DNA of 64,000 nt from Achromobacter xylosoxidans A8. GTDB taxonomy: Bacteria > Pseudomonadota > Gammaproteobacteria > Burkholderiales > Burkholderiaceae_B. Under the pieces are notes generated by a model, which had not been told where the DNA came from, made no database searches, and worked only from the letters and a program-made list of their open reading frames with translations. Below are positions 8,276-17,622 of this stretch, in pieces. Location of the stretch: the NCBI RefSeq assembly GCF_000165835.1, contig NC_014640.1, positions 682,001-746,000 on the forward strand. The letters run 5' to 3'. The translations under genes and the position numbers were made by a program. How positions within the stretch are numbered: the first letter of the stretch is position 1; every line of letters begins with the position of its first letter.

Positions 8276-9184
8276 ATGCCAGCCATGCGCCCCTTGCCTG
8301 AGATTTCCATCACGCACTATCGCCACTTCCTGCTGGTGGCCGAGCTGCGCAGTTTCCGCGCGGCGGCAGCCCGGGCCTTCCGCTCGCAGCCGGCGTTGTC
8401 GCTGTCCATCCGCGAAATGGAACAGCGCCTGGGGCAGCCGCTGTTCGAGCCGGGCAACCGCGGCACGCTCACGCGTTTCGGGCAGGACTGCCTGCCGCTG
8501 GCGCGCGAGCTGGTGCAGCACCACGACCGCGTGGCGGGGGCGCTGTCGGGACTGGCCAGTAACGAGGCCGGCACCTTGACCATGGCGTCGGTGGCTACCG
8601 TGGCCACGCATTGGCTGCCGGAACTGGTAGCTGTGTACCGCGAGCGCTATCCGGCGGTGGCGCTGCGCCTGTTCGACGACAACTCGGAAGGCGTGGAGCG
8701 CATGGTGCTGGCGGGCGAGGCGGAGCTGGGCGTATGCAGCCCGGTGTCGCAGGATCGGCGGCTGTCGTTCGAGCCCTTGCTGCGCGACGCTTTCGGCCTG
8801 GTGTGCCATCGCGGCCACTCGCTGGCCAGGCGCAAGTCGGTGACCTGGCGCGAGATCGAGGACCTGCCCCTGGTCGGCACCATCGCGCACCGCCAGCTTG
8901 CCGGCTATCCGCAGGCGGCCTTCATGCTGGACCGGCAGGTCTTCGTGTCCAACATGATGTCGCTGCTGGCCATGCTGGAACGCGGCGTCGGCGTCACGGT
9001 GTTGGCGCGGCTGGGCGTGCCGCCGGACTCGCGCGGCCTGGCCTTTGTGCCGCTGTCCGGACCGCGCATCGAGCGTGAATTGGGCATCACCCGGCTGGCC
9101 GGCCGCAGCCTGTCTCCGGCCGCCGCGCGCATGGAGGAAATGCTGCGCGCGAAGGCTGCCAAACGCGGCCGCACTGTCGCTTGA
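8276..9184 (+). CDS. LysR-family transcriptional regulator
   Basis: A 302-residue LysR protein. The winged helix occupies about residues 8-68 (HYRHFLLVAELRSFRAAAAR, then SQPALSLSIREMEQRLGQPL), followed by the two-lobed effector domain. It is divergent from the hydrolase/Bug unit and probably controls it. The start is uncertain: ATG 8276 and ATG 8285 are both possible, and neither has a convincing ribosome site, so a very short leader is possible. Confidence 0.88.
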   Translation: MPAMRPLPEISITHYRHFLLVAELRSFRAAAARAFRSQPALSLSIREMEQRLGQPLFEPGNRGTLTRFGQDCLPLARELVQHHDRVAGALSGLASNEAGTLTMASVATVATHWLPELVAVYRERYPAVALRLFDDNSEGVERMVLAGEAELGVCSPVSQDRRLSFEPLLRDAFGLVCHRGHSLARRKSVTWREIEDLPLVGTIAHRQLAGYPQAAFMLDRQVFVSNMMSLLAMLERGVGVTVLARLGVPPDSRGLAFVPLSGPRIERELGITRLAGRSLSPAAARMEEMLRAKAAKRGRTVA

Positions 9185-9373
9185 AACCAACGCATTTTTG
9201 CGATTTGCGGCCATAAAACAGGCCAATTCCGGGGGCGACTGTTGCGCAATTGCACGCGCTGCGGATCGCCGTTGATTCTTCGCAAACGGCTCTTTAGAGT
9301 GCGTGATGTTTGCTGCGCGAGGGATGTGCCGGGATGATCGGCGCGGCGCGTCGACAGACGTGTTGAGGAAGTC

Positions 9374-9880
9374 ATGAGCAGTGTGTATTTGCGTACGGCG
9401 GGCATCGCCTGCGCCGTTCTGATCCTGGCCGGTTGCGCCGCCAGGAAACCCGCCACCATCACCGAGGCCCAGCCCGCGGAACCGCCCAAGCCGGTGGCCT
9501 GCGTGCCCGCCAAGGCCGGCGATCCGATGATAGGCACGTGGTTGTCGAACACCCGCCCGCGCGACGTCAGCGGCGATCTGCAATCGCTGATCGTGCTGTC
9601 CCCCGACGGCACCATGGCCTATGAATCCCTGCTGAAGATCGGCCGCAAGACGCGTCCCGCGCTGCGCGAGACCGGCTGCTGGAGCGTGGCGGACGGCATC
9701 TACACGATGCAGACCACCAAGTCCGCCGGTGAACTCGTGGACGCCAACGATCCTATCTACCTGAACCGCTACCGCGTCGAAAAGGTCGAGAAGACCCGCC
9801 TGACGATGCGCGAGCTGAAAAACGGCGGCCAGGTCATGACCGCGCGCCGCATGCCTGCGGGCTACCGCCTGCCTTACTGA
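9374..9880 (+). CDS. Predicted outer-envelope lipoprotein of unknown function
   Basis: A 168-residue protein with a type II signal peptide and lipobox LAGC (Cys21). A proline-rich linker follows, then a small domain beginning IGTWLSNTRPRDVSGDLQ that resembles lipocalin-like or stress-lipoprotein folds only weakly. GAGGAAGTC precedes the ATG. It stands alone: the 189 bp upstream carry no gene, and a hairpin follows. I do not recognise a specific family. Confidence 0.75.
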   Translation: MSSVYLRTAGIACAVLILAGCAARKPATITEAQPAEPPKPVACVPAKAGDPMIGTWLSNTRPRDVSGDLQSLIVLSPDGTMAYESLLKIGRKTRPALRETGCWSVADGIYTMQTTKSAGELVDANDPIYLNRYRVEKVEKTRLTMRELKNGGQVMTARRMPAGYRLPY

Positions 9881-9887
9881 GCGTTGC

Positions 9888-9910
9888 GCCGGGCGGACAT
9901 TCTGCCCGGC
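9888..9910 (+). terminator. Hairpin after the lipoprotein gene
   Basis: GCCGGGC and GCCCGGC form a 7-bp perfect stem with a 9-nt loop just after the stop codon at 9880. There is no T run, so it could be a weak terminator or an mRNA-end hairpin. Confidence 0.4.
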
Positions 9911-9978
9911 GGCAAAGCCAGGATGGCCGGGCTGGGGTAAGGTGCGGTCTTCAGCCACCGCCCCGTCGCCGGTCATCC

Positions 9979-11178
9979 ATGCCCGCCCTTTCCTCCGAAG
10001 CGCGCGCCATCGCGCTGCTTGCCCTGGCCGCCTTCGTCAGCGCCAGCGCGTTCCGCATCTGTGATCCCATGTTGCCGCAGCTCGCGGCGGAATTCGGCAC
10101 CACCACGGGGCAGGCCGCGCGCGCGGTGACCGCGTTCGCCGTGGCCTATGGCGTGCTGCAGATGTTCTTCGGCCCCCTGGGCGACCGCTACGGCAAGTAC
10201 CGCGTCGTCAGCATCGCGACCTTTGCCTGCGCCCTGGGCAGCGCCGGCGCCGTGATGGCCGGCTCGCTGGACGTGCTGGTGTTCTGCCGCGTCCTGTCCG
10301 GCGCCGCGGGGGCGGGCATCGTGCCGCTGTCCATGGCCTGGATCGGCGACAACGTTCCATATGAACGCCGCCAGGCGACCCTGGCGCGCTTCCTGACCGG
10401 CACCATCCTCGGCATGTCGGCCGGCCAGCTGGCTGGTGGCCTGTTCGCCGACACGGTGGGTTGGCGCTGGGCGTTCGCCGCGCTGGTCGGCGGCTACCTG
10501 ATAGTGGGCGTGCTGCTATTGCTGGAAGTGCGGCGCCAGCAGGTCTCGGGCTTGGGCCGGGTGGACCCGGGCGCGGTGCGCCAGGGTTTCGTGGCGCAGG
10601 CGCGGCTGGTGCTGGGCACGCCCTGGGCCCGCATCGTGCTGGCGACCGTGTTCGTCGAAGGGTTGCTGGTCTTCGGCGCCTTGGCCTTCGCGCCTTCCTA
10701 TCTGCATGAACGCTTCGATATTTCCTTGACCGCCGCGGGCGCGCTGGTGGCCGTGTACGCCGTGGGCGGCCTGATCTATACGGTGGTGGCCGGCCGCATC
10801 CTGAAGCGCCTGGGCGAACGCGGCCTGGCGATCGCCGGCGGGCTGGTGCTGGGCGTGGCGTTCCTGTCCTATCTGCTGGGGCCGGTCTGGATGTGGAGCT
10901 TGCTGGCCAGCGTGTTGGCGGGCTTCGGCTATTACTTGCTGCACGCCACCTTGCAGACCAACGCGACCCAGATGGTGCCCTCGGCACGCGGCACGGCGGT
11001 GGCGTGGTTCGCATCCTGCCTGTTCATGGGTCAGGCGGCTGGCGTGGCGCTGGCGGGCGCGGTGGTCGACGAGATCGGCCCCGGCGCGCTGTTCGGCGGT
11101 TCGGCCGCGCTGCTGCCCTTGCTGGGGGCGTTCTTCGCGCGTGCGTTGAAGGCGCGCGCGGCGATCCAGCAGGCCTGA
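9979..11178 (+). CDS. Major facilitator superfamily transporter
   Basis: A 399-residue inner-membrane protein with about 12 hydrophobic helices. The MFS A-motif GPLGDRYGKYR is at residues 65-75 between helices 2 and 3, and a short loop links the halves near residues 180-200. The family resembles drug:H+ antiporters of the DHA1 type, so efflux of small molecules is the likely role. It is convergent with gltX, and a strong bidirectional terminator separates them. The substrate is unknown. Confidence 0.85.
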   Translation: MPALSSEARAIALLALAAFVSASAFRICDPMLPQLAAEFGTTTGQAARAVTAFAVAYGVLQMFFGPLGDRYGKYRVVSIATFACALGSAGAVMAGSLDVLVFCRVLSGAAGAGIVPLSMAWIGDNVPYERRQATLARFLTGTILGMSAGQLAGGLFADTVGWRWAFAALVGGYLIVGVLLLLEVRRQQVSGLGRVDPGAVRQGFVAQARLVLGTPWARIVLATVFVEGLLVFGALAFAPSYLHERFDISLTAAGALVAVYAVGGLIYTVVAGRILKRLGERGLAIAGGLVLGVAFLSYLLGPVWMWSLLASVLAGFGYYLLHATLQTNATQMVPSARGTAVAWFASCLFMGQAAGVALAGAVVDEIGPGALFGGSAALLPLLGAFFARALKARAAIQQA

Positions 11179-11219
11179 GGGGTTGTCGCAAGCAAACAGG
11201 CAAACAGGCAGGCAGGCTG

Positions 11220-11271
11220 AAAACACCGCGGGCCTTGCTCATCCTGGAATGAGCAAGGCCCGCGGTGTTTT
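11220..11271. terminator. Bidirectional intrinsic terminator (23-bp perfect stem)
   Basis: A perfect 23-bp stem (11220-11242 with 11249-11271) closes a 6-nt loop. The stem starts with AAAA and ends with TTTT, so it works on both strands between the convergent MFS and gltX genes. Just before it, 11194-11217 holds short tandem copies of AAACAGGC and GGCA. Confidence 0.9.
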
Positions 11272-11283
11272 CGGCAGATGCGT

Positions 11284-12690
11284 TTAGATCGCTGCCAGGC
11301 GCTTGAGCACCGTCTGCTTGCCCAGCAGGGCCAGCACCGCGTCCACGGCCGGGGTCTGGGTCTGGCCGGTGACGGCGACGCGCAGCGGGATGGCCAGTTG
11401 CGGCATCTTCATGCCGCGATCGGCCAGCACGGCCTTGATCAGGGCGGACAGGGCTTCGCGAGTCCAGTCCGTGTCCTGGGCGCGCTGGGCGAAGTCGGCC
11501 AGCGCTTCGCGCGCGGGGGCGGTCAGGTGCTGCTCGGTCAGCTCGGCGGGCGCGCCCTTGAACTCGGCGCAGAACAGCATGGCGCCGTCGGCCAGTTGCT
11601 CCAGCGTTTCCGCGCGGTCCTTCAACAGGCCCATGACGCCCGGCAGGTCGATCTTTTCCGGATGGCCGCCGCGGTTCGCCACGCGCGGCGCCACGCGCTC
11701 GGCCAGTTCGGCGTTGTCCATCTGCTTGATGTAGTGGGCGTTGACCCAGTTCAGCTTCTTCGGATCCCACTGCGAGGCCGACTTGGACAGGTGCTTGGTG
11801 TCGAACCAAGACACCAGTTGTTCGCGCGAGAAGAGTTCGTCGTCGCCGTGGCTCCAGCCCAGGCGCGCCAGGTAGTTGACCATGGCCTCGGGCAGATAGC
11901 CCTCGTTGTCGTACTCCATGACGTTGACGGCGCCGTGGCGCTTGGACAGCTTTTCGCCGTCCGGGCCCAGGATCATGGGCACGTGGCCGTACTCGGGCAG
12001 GGCGGCGCCCAGCGCGCGCAGGATGTTGATCTGGCGCGGGGTGTTGTTGACGTGGTCATCGCCGCGCAGCACATGGGTGATGCCCATGTCCCAGTCGTCG
12101 ACCACGACGCAGAAGTTGTAGGTGGGGGTGCCGTCCGGGCGCGCGATGATCAGGTCGTCGAGTTCGGTGTTGTCGAAGCTGATCGTGCCCTTGACCATGT
12201 CGTTCCAGGAGGTCGCGCCTTCCTGCGGGTTCTTGAAGCGCACCACGGGTTTGCGGCCTTCGGGGATGGCCGGCAGGGTCTTGCCGGGCTCGGGGCGCCA
12301 GGTGCCGTCGTAGCGCGGCTTGTCGCCGCGCGCGCGGGCGGCTTCGCGCATGGCTTCCACTTCCTCGGGCGAGCTATAGCAATGGTAGGCGGTGCCGGCG
12401 GCCAGCATCTGCGCGACCACTTCGCGGTAGCGGTCCATGCGCTGCATCTGATAGAAGGGGCCTTCATCGGGCTGCATGCCCAGCCAGTCCATGCTGTCCA
12501 GGATGGCCTGCACCGCTTCCGGCGTGGAGCGTTCGACGTCCGTGTCTTCGATGCGCAGCACGAAGGTGCCCTGATGGTGGCGCGCGAAGGCCCAGGAGAA
12601 CAGCGCGGTGCGTGCGCCGCCCAGATGCAGGAAACCCGTGGGCGAAGGCGCGAAACGGGTACGAATGGGGGTAGAGGCGTTGGAAGTCAT
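11284..12690 (-). CDS. gltX: Glutamyl-tRNA synthetase
   Basis: Charges tRNA-Glu with glutamate in the cytoplasm. The 468-residue length is normal for bacterial GltX. The HIGH-type motif lies in [13 protein letters not shown] (13-25) and the KMSKS-type motif is KLSKR at 247-251. The start at 12690 leaves nine residues before TRFAPSPTG, as in relatives; an in-frame ATG at 12720 is less likely. Neither start has a strong ribosome site. The gene is divergent from the PatZ-like gene. Confidence 0.95.
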   Translation of the reverse strand: MTSNASTPIRTRFAPSPTGFLHLGGARTALFSWAFARHHQGTFVLRIEDTDVERSTPEAVQAILDSMDWLGMQPDEGPFYQMQRMDRYREVVAQMLAAGTAYHCYSSPEEVEAMREAARARGDKPRYDGTWRPEPGKTLPAIPEGRKPVVRFKNPQEGATSWNDMVKGTISFDNTELDDLIIARPDGTPTYNFCVVVDDWDMGITHVLRGDDHVNNTPRQINILRALGAALPEYGHVPMILGPDGEKLSKRHGAVNVMEYDNEGYLPEAMVNYLARLGWSHGDDELFSREQLVSWFDTKHLSKSASQWDPKKLNWVNAHYIKQMDNAELAERVAPRVANRGGHPEKIDLPGVMGLLKDRAETLEQLADGAMLFCAEFKGAPAELTEQHLTAPAREALADFAQRAQDTDWTREALSALIKAVLADRGMKMPQLAIPLRVAVTGQTQTPAVDAVLALLGKQTVLKRLAAI

Positions 12691-12810
12691 AGGTGGCAAT
12701 GATAGCGGCTGCGGCGCCACAAATCGGCGTCAGGCTGGGCCCAAGTCAAACGTAGGGCGGGGTTGTCTTGTTACGATGAAGGGTATTTTAGATTAGGGCC
12801 TGCTAACACC

Positions 12811-15252
12811 ATGTTGCGACACGCTCTCGCCCCGATGTTCGAGCCCGCCTCGCTGGTGATCGTCGCTGACCGGCCGCTGCCGGCGGCGGCTTCGCTGCCG
12901 CCCACGCTCAAGGGCAAGACCACGGTGGTTGCCTGCGAAGTCGGCGCCGCGCCGGATCTGCCGGACACGCTGCAAGGCCTGGCCCCGGGCGAGCGGCCTG
13001 ATCTGGCCCTGGTTTGCGTGTCGCCGGCGGTCCTGCCGGAAACGCTGCGGCGGCTGTCGCCTCTGGCGCCGCGCTCGGTGATTCTGCTGCCGCATGAACT
13101 TCCGGATCCCTATCCGCGCGGCACGCTGGCGCTGTGCCGCGCCTGGGCCGAGGAGAACCGCTGCGAACTGCTGGGTCCGCGCTCTTTCGGCGCCCAACGG
13201 CCGCACGCCGGCCTGAACCTGAGCCAGCACCCGGTGCTGGCGCGCGCCGGCCGCGTGGCGCTGCTGGCGCAGTCGCGCTCCATCATGGCCGCGGTCATGG
13301 ATTGGGCCGAGGACGTGCACATCGGCTTTTCCACCGCCGTGTCGCTGGGCGACGAGGCGGTGGTGGGCCTGTCCAAGGTGCTGGACTACCTGGCCAGCGA
13401 TCCGCGCACGGACAGCATCGTGCTCTATCTGGAAGACGTGGGTCCGGCCCGCGAGTTCATGAGCACCTTGCGCGCCGCGGCCTCGGTCAAGCCCGTGATC
13501 GTGCTGAAGGCGGGGCGCGCCGACACCGATAGCGCCGACGCCATCTTCGACGCGGCCCTGCGCCGCGCGGGCGCGGTCCGTGTGCGCTACTTCGTGCAGC
13601 TGTTCTCGGCGGTCAAGGTGCTGGGCTATACGCGCCGCCCCAAGGGCCGGCGCGTGGCGCTGATCTCCAACGGCAGCGGGCCTCCGCAACTGGCAATGGA
13701 CCTGATCGGCCCCGACGCCGCCGTGCTACGCGCCGAACTCGCACCGGCGACCCAGCGCGCGCTGGTGGCCATGCTTGAGCCGGACGCGGCCACGGCGAAT
13801 CCCGTCATCACCTTCACGCCGCTGACGCCGGAGCGCATCCGCGCCATGTTGGACGCGGTGCTGGATGACGCTGGTGTGGACGGCGTGCTGGTGCTGCTGG
13901 CGCCCGACGCGCTGGCGGACATGCCGGCGGTGGCGCGCGAGCTGGCGCAGATCGCGCCCAAGGCGAAAAAGCCGGTGGTGACCTGTTTCATGGGCGACGC
14001 CGGCATGCGGCCGCTGCGGCGCATGCTGGACGACGCGGGCACCTCGGCGTTCCGCACGCCCGAATCGGCCGCGGACGCTTTCGGCGTGCTGGCGACCCAT
14101 CACTACAACCAGCAACTGCTGCTGCAGACGCAGCCGCCGGAACCGGCCACCCACGTGCCGGACCTGACGGCCGCGCGCGAGATCCTGGCGCGCGTGCGCG
14201 CCGAGTGCCGGCGCGAGCTCAATACTTCCGAAATCCGCAGCCTGCTGGCCCTGTTCTACGTGCCGCTGCGCGACACGCCGATGGACGTGGCGGCCGCCGA
14301 GCCGGAATCCCGCCCCATGGCGATCCGGGTGCGGCGCGATCCGCAGTTCGGCCCGGTCATCCGTTTCGGCGCGGGCGGTCCCGACGCTGTGTTGTCCCAG
14401 TCCGACCGCGGCGTCGATTTGCCGCCGCTCAACGGCTTCCTGGCCCGCCAGCTGATCGAGCGCAGCCGGCTATGGCGCCGCGTGCTGGCGCCGCGCATCG
14501 GCCACATGGCCGCCGAGGCCTTGCAGCAGGCGGTGGTGCTGGTGTCCGAGCTGGTGTCGGAACTGCCCGATATCGAGTCCCTGGACATCGACCCGCTATA
14601 TGCCGGCGAAACGCATCTGCGCGCCGGCGGACTGCGCATGACGCTGACCGAGAAGCCGGGTTGCGCAACCCCGCAAACTGCCGGCTATCCGCACATGGCG
14701 ATCCACCCGTATCCGGCGCGGCTGGTGCAGGTGCGGCGCTTCGCGGACGGCATTCCCTGGGTGCTGCGTCCCATCCGTCCCGAGGACGCCGACCCGCTGC
14801 AGGAGTTCATCCGCGGCCTGTCCGAGCGTTCGCGCTACATGCGCTTCGTCTCCATGATGCGCGAGCTGACGCCGCGCATGGTGTCGCGCTACACGCAGGT
14901 GGACTACCACCGCGAGCTGGCCCTGGTGGCCGCCACGCAGGTGCCGAACCCGGCCAACCGCGGCCATCCGCGAGAGGTGCTGGTGGGTTTCGCGCATTAC
15001 CTGCGCAATCCGGACGGCCGGGGGGCGGAATACGCCCTGGTGATCGGCGACGACTGGCAGCGGCGCGGCCTGGGCCGCCAGCTCATGACGGCGCTGATCG
15101 ATGCGGCGCGCGAGCAGGGGCTGGAATACATCGACGGCCTGGTGCTGTCGACCAACCGGCCCATGCTGGCGCTGATGACCAGCCTGGGCTTCACCAACGA
15201 CGCGGATCCGGAAGACCCGACCATGCGCCGGGTGTGGCTGGACCTGGCCTGA
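12811..15252 (+). CDS. PatZ-like protein: acyl-CoA synthetase-like region fused to GNAT acetyltransferase
   Basis: An 813-residue protein with the order of E. coli PatZ-type lysine acetyltransferases: an N-terminal CoA-binding-like domain (about 1-125), succinyl-CoA-synthetase-like domains (about 125-455), a short ATP-grasp-like region (about 465-620) and a C-terminal GNAT domain (about 645-813) with acetyl-CoA loop RRGLGRQL at 751-758. The ATP-grasp part keeps a segment like RRDPQFGPVIRFGAGG but lacks the usual lysine-bearing strand and HKSDVGGV-type motif, so acyl-CoA synthesis is unlikely. The GNAT domain looks complete, so protein acetylation is the inferred role. ATG 12811 is preferred over TTG 12763. 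Confidence 0.8.
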   Translation: MLRHALAPMFEPASLVIVADRPLPAAASLPPTLKGKTTVVACEVGAAPDLPDTLQGLAPGERPDLALVCVSPAVLPETLRRLSPLAPRSVILLPHELPDPYPRGTLALCRAWAEENRCELLGPRSFGAQRPHAGLNLSQHPVLARAGRVALLAQSRSIMAAVMDWAEDVHIGFSTAVSLGDEAVVGLSKVLDYLASDPRTDSIVLYLEDVGPAREFMSTLRAAASVKPVIVLKAGRADTDSADAIFDAALRRAGAVRVRYFVQLFSAVKVLGYTRRPKGRRVALISNGSGPPQLAMDLIGPDAAVLRAELAPATQRALVAMLEPDAATANPVITFTPLTPERIRAMLDAVLDDAGVDGVLVLLAPDALADMPAVARELAQIAPKAKKPVVTCFMGDAGMRPLRRMLDDAGTSAFRTPESAADAFGVLATHHYNQQLLLQTQPPEPATHVPDLTAAREILARVRAECRRELNTSEIRSLLALFYVPLRDTPMDVAAAEPESRPMAIRVRRDPQFGPVIRFGAGGPDAVLSQSDRGVDLPPLNGFLARQLIERSRLWRRVLAPRIGHMAAEALQQAVVLVSELVSELPDIESLDIDPLYAGETHLRAGGLRMTLTEKPGCATPQTAGYPHMAIHPYPARLVQVRRFADGIPWVLRPIRPEDADPLQEFIRGLSERSRYMRFVSMMRELTPRMVSRYTQVDYHRELALVAATQVPNPANRGHPREVLVGFAHYLRNPDGRGAEYALVIGDDWQRRGLGRQLMTALIDAAREQGLEYIDGLVLSTNRPMLALMTSLGFTNDADPEDPTMRRVWLDLA

Positions 15253-15264
15253 TATCAGGCTCGT

Positions 15265-15957
15265 TCAGGCGGTCTTCCGGACCGTCTGGGCGGGCTTGAG
15301 CCGCGCGATCGATTCGTCCACCGACAGCACGTCGCCGAAGAACAGCATCCAGCCGTGCAGCGCGTGCTCGTGCTCGGCCGGCGTGACCGCGGCCAGCGCG
15401 TCGTCCACCATGATGGTGCGGAAGTCGCGCATCATGGCATCGCGGGCGGTGGATTCGCAGCACACGTTGGTGACCGTGCCGGCGATCAGCAGTGTATCCA
15501 CGCCGCGCCCGCGCAAGAGCGGCTCCAGTTCGGAAGAGCCTGGCGCCATCGCACTGTAGAAGCGCTTGGTCACCCGCAGATCGCTGTCTTGCGCATGCAA
15601 GTCCGGGTGCAGTGCATAGCCGGGCGCGTCGCGGCGCAGCGTTTCCAGGCGCCGGGCGCTGCGCTCCGGCGTCAGCATCACGCGGTGGTGGTGCGACCAG
15701 AACAAGTCGGCATTGTCAGAGGCGGTCTGCACCCAGACGATGGTGCCGCCCGCGGCGCGCACTGCGTCGCACAGGCGGTTGATGGGCGCGATGATCTCGC
15801 GCGCCGGTGCGCATTCGCCCTGGTAGCCGGGCAGGGTGAAATACTGCTGCATGTCCACCACCACCACCGCCAGGCGCGCGGCCGGCAGTTCGTCATAGGG
15901 GTGCAGGCGGCCCTGGCGGGCGATCACGCGGTCCTGCACCCATTGCGGGAATTCCAT
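15265..15957 (-). CDS. Isochorismatase-fold cysteine hydrolase
   Basis: A 230-residue amidohydrolase with the cysteine-hydrolase triad: Asp35 (VVVVDMQQYF), Lys131 (VTKRFYSA) and Cys166 (TNVCCESTARDA). Relatives include ureidoacrylate amidohydrolase, N-carbamoylsarcosine amidase and nicotinamidase. It is the last gene of the ABC operon on the same strand; its ribosome site TAAGGAG contains the permease stop codon, so translation is probably coupled. The context suggests hydrolysis of an amide or ureido nitrogen compound brought in by the transporter. The exact substrate is not readable. Confidence 0.85.
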   Translation of the reverse strand: MEFPQWVQDRVIARQGRLHPYDELPAARLAVVVVDMQQYFTLPGYQGECAPAREIIAPINRLCDAVRAAGGTIVWVQTASDNADLFWSHHHRVMLTPERSARRLETLRRDAPGYALHPDLHAQDSDLRVTKRFYSAMAPGSSELEPLLRGRGVDTLLIAGTVTNVCCESTARDAMMRDFRTIMVDDALAAVTPAEHEHALHGWMLFFGDVLSVDESIARLKPAQTVRKTA

Positions 15958-15966
15958 GGCGGCTCC

Positions 15967-16803
15967 TTATCCGTAGCGCCGCGCGATGGCGGCTTCGATG
16001 CGGTAGACGATCAGGTACATCACGCTGGAGATCAGGGCCAGTATGGCGATGGCGGTCATGACGATGTTCAGCTTGAACACCTGGCTGCCGTTCATGATGA
16101 GAAAGCCCAGGCCGGAATCCGCAGACTGGAACTCGCCCACGATCACCCCCACCAGCGCCAGGCCGATGTTCATCTTCACGGCCGCGATCAGCGTGGGCAC
16201 GCTGCCCGGCAGCACCACCTTGGTCAGCACCTGCCAGCGGCTGGCGCCGAAGGTATGGGCCAGCTTGACCTTGTTCAGGTCTATGCCGCGAAAGCCCGCA
16301 TAGATCACCATGATGGTCACGAATACCGCGATCGCCACGGCCATGCCGTACACCGCGTAGTCCGAACCCAGCCAAAGATAGAAGATCGGCACGAAGGCGA
16401 TCTTGGGCATGGCATTGGCCACCACCAGAAAGGGGTCCAGCACCTTGTAGAGGAAGTCCGACCACCACAGTGCGGCGGCCACCACGATGCCGATCGCCAT
16501 GCTCAGGCCGAAGCCCACCAGCGTGGCGCTCAGCGTGGTCATGATGTGCTTGCCCAGTTGGCCGTTGTTCCAGAGCTCGATAAACGTCGGCCACAGCGCG
16601 CTGGGATAGCTGGTCAGGAGCGGGTTGAGGATATGCATGCGCGGCAGGATTTCCCAGGCGCACAGGAAGACCGCCAGTAGCAGCGCCTGCGCAATGCGGA
16701 TATGCCTGCGCCGCGCGCGGTCGCGTTGCAGGTAGTTCAGGTATTTCTCGCTGGGTGCGCGTACGGCGCGCAGCGGAACGGTATTGGCGACGGGCGCGTT
16801 CAT
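15967..16803 (-). CDS. ABC transporter permease, NitT/TauT (SsuC) type
   Basis: A 278-residue inner-membrane permease with about six hydrophobic helices. The EAA loop is seen around HTFGASRWQVLTKVVLPGSVPTL cut across residues 190-212, the contact site for the ATPase. The gene starts 3 bp after the ATPase stop codon and ends 9 bp before the isochorismatase gene. The family imports sulfonates, taurine, nitrate, cyanate, pyrimidine precursors or similar small ligands. Confidence 0.9.
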   Translation of the reverse strand: MNAPVANTVPLRAVRAPSEKYLNYLQRDRARRRHIRIAQALLLAVFLCAWEILPRMHILNPLLTSYPSALWPTFIELWNNGQLGKHIMTTLSATLVGFGLSMAIGIVVAAALWWSDFLYKVLDPFLVVANAMPKIAFVPIFYLWLGSDYAVYGMAVAIAVFVTIMVIYAGFRGIDLNKVKLAHTFGASRWQVLTKVVLPGSVPTLIAAVKMNIGLALVGVIVGEFQSADSGLGFLIMNGSQVFKLNIVMTAIAILALISSVMYLIVYRIEAAIARRYG

Positions 16804-16806
16804 GGG

Positions 16807-17622
16807 TCAACCCTCCACGTGGACGTCCAGCTCGTCCCACAGCTGTTTGAAGTAGGTATTGAATTCAGGCCGCGAGCGCGCTTGGAACGGCGTCGGCCGG
16901 GTCCCGTCGCCATAGTGGATGCGGTACTGGCTCTTCAGGCGGCCGGGCCGGCGCGACAGCACGATGACGCGGTCCGTCATGGCGATGGCTTCGCCGATGT
17001 CGTGCGTGACCAGCACCACGGTCTTGCCTTCGCGCCGCAGGATGTCCACCACTTCATCGGAGATCGCCAGCCGCGTCTGCGAATCCAGCGCGGAGAAGGG
17101 CTCGTCCAGCAGGATCACATCGGGCTCGGTGACCAGGGTGCGGGCCAGCGCGGCGCGCTGCCGCATGCCGCCCGACAGCTGGCGCGGCGTGTGCGACAGG
17201 AAGGCGCCCAGCCCGCATTTTTCCAGCAGGTGCACGGCTCGCGCCTCGCTGCGCGCGTCGCGGCGGCCCTGGATTTCCGCGCCCAGCATGACGTTGTCCA
17301 GGATGGTGCGCCACTCGAACAGGTAGTCCTGCTGCAGCATGTAGCCGATACGCGGATTGGGCTTGGTCACGGCCTGGCCGTCTATCATCACCGCGCCCGA
17401 GGTGGGTGGAATCAGCCCGGCGATCAGGGACAGCAGCGTGCTCTTGCCGCAGCCGCTTTGCCCGATCAGGCTGACGAATTCGCCCGCCGCCAGCGTGAAC
17501 GACACGTTGGCCAGCGCCTCGGTCTCGCCTTCCTGGGTGAAGTAGGAAAGACAGACCTCGCGCAGTTCGATCTTGGCCGTGGCGGGATCCGGCTTCAGGT
17601 TGTGGATGACGGCGCCCATCAT
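16807..17622 (-). CDS. ABC transporter ATP-binding protein, NitT/TauT (SsuB) type
   Basis: A 271-residue ATPase with Walker [10 protein letters not shown], signature LSGGMRQR, Walker [13 protein letters not shown] and H-loop VTHDIGEA, all intact. The start overlaps the stop codon of the binding-protein gene by 4 nt (ATGA), so the genes are translationally coupled. A second in-frame ATG lies one codon downstream. Confidence 0.92.
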   Translation of the reverse strand: MMGAVIHNLKPDPATAKIELREVCLSYFTQEGETEALANVSFTLAAGEFVSLIGQSGCGKSTLLSLIAGLIPPTSGAVMIDGQAVTKPNPRIGYMLQQDYLFEWRTILDNVMLGAEIQGRRDARSEARAVHLLEKCGLGAFLSHTPRQLSGGMRQRAALARTLVTEPDVILLDEPFSALDSQTRLAISDEVVDILRREGKTVVLVTHDIGEAIAMTDRVIVLSRRPGRLKSQYRIHYGDGTRPTPFQARSRPEFNTYFKQLWDELDVHVEG

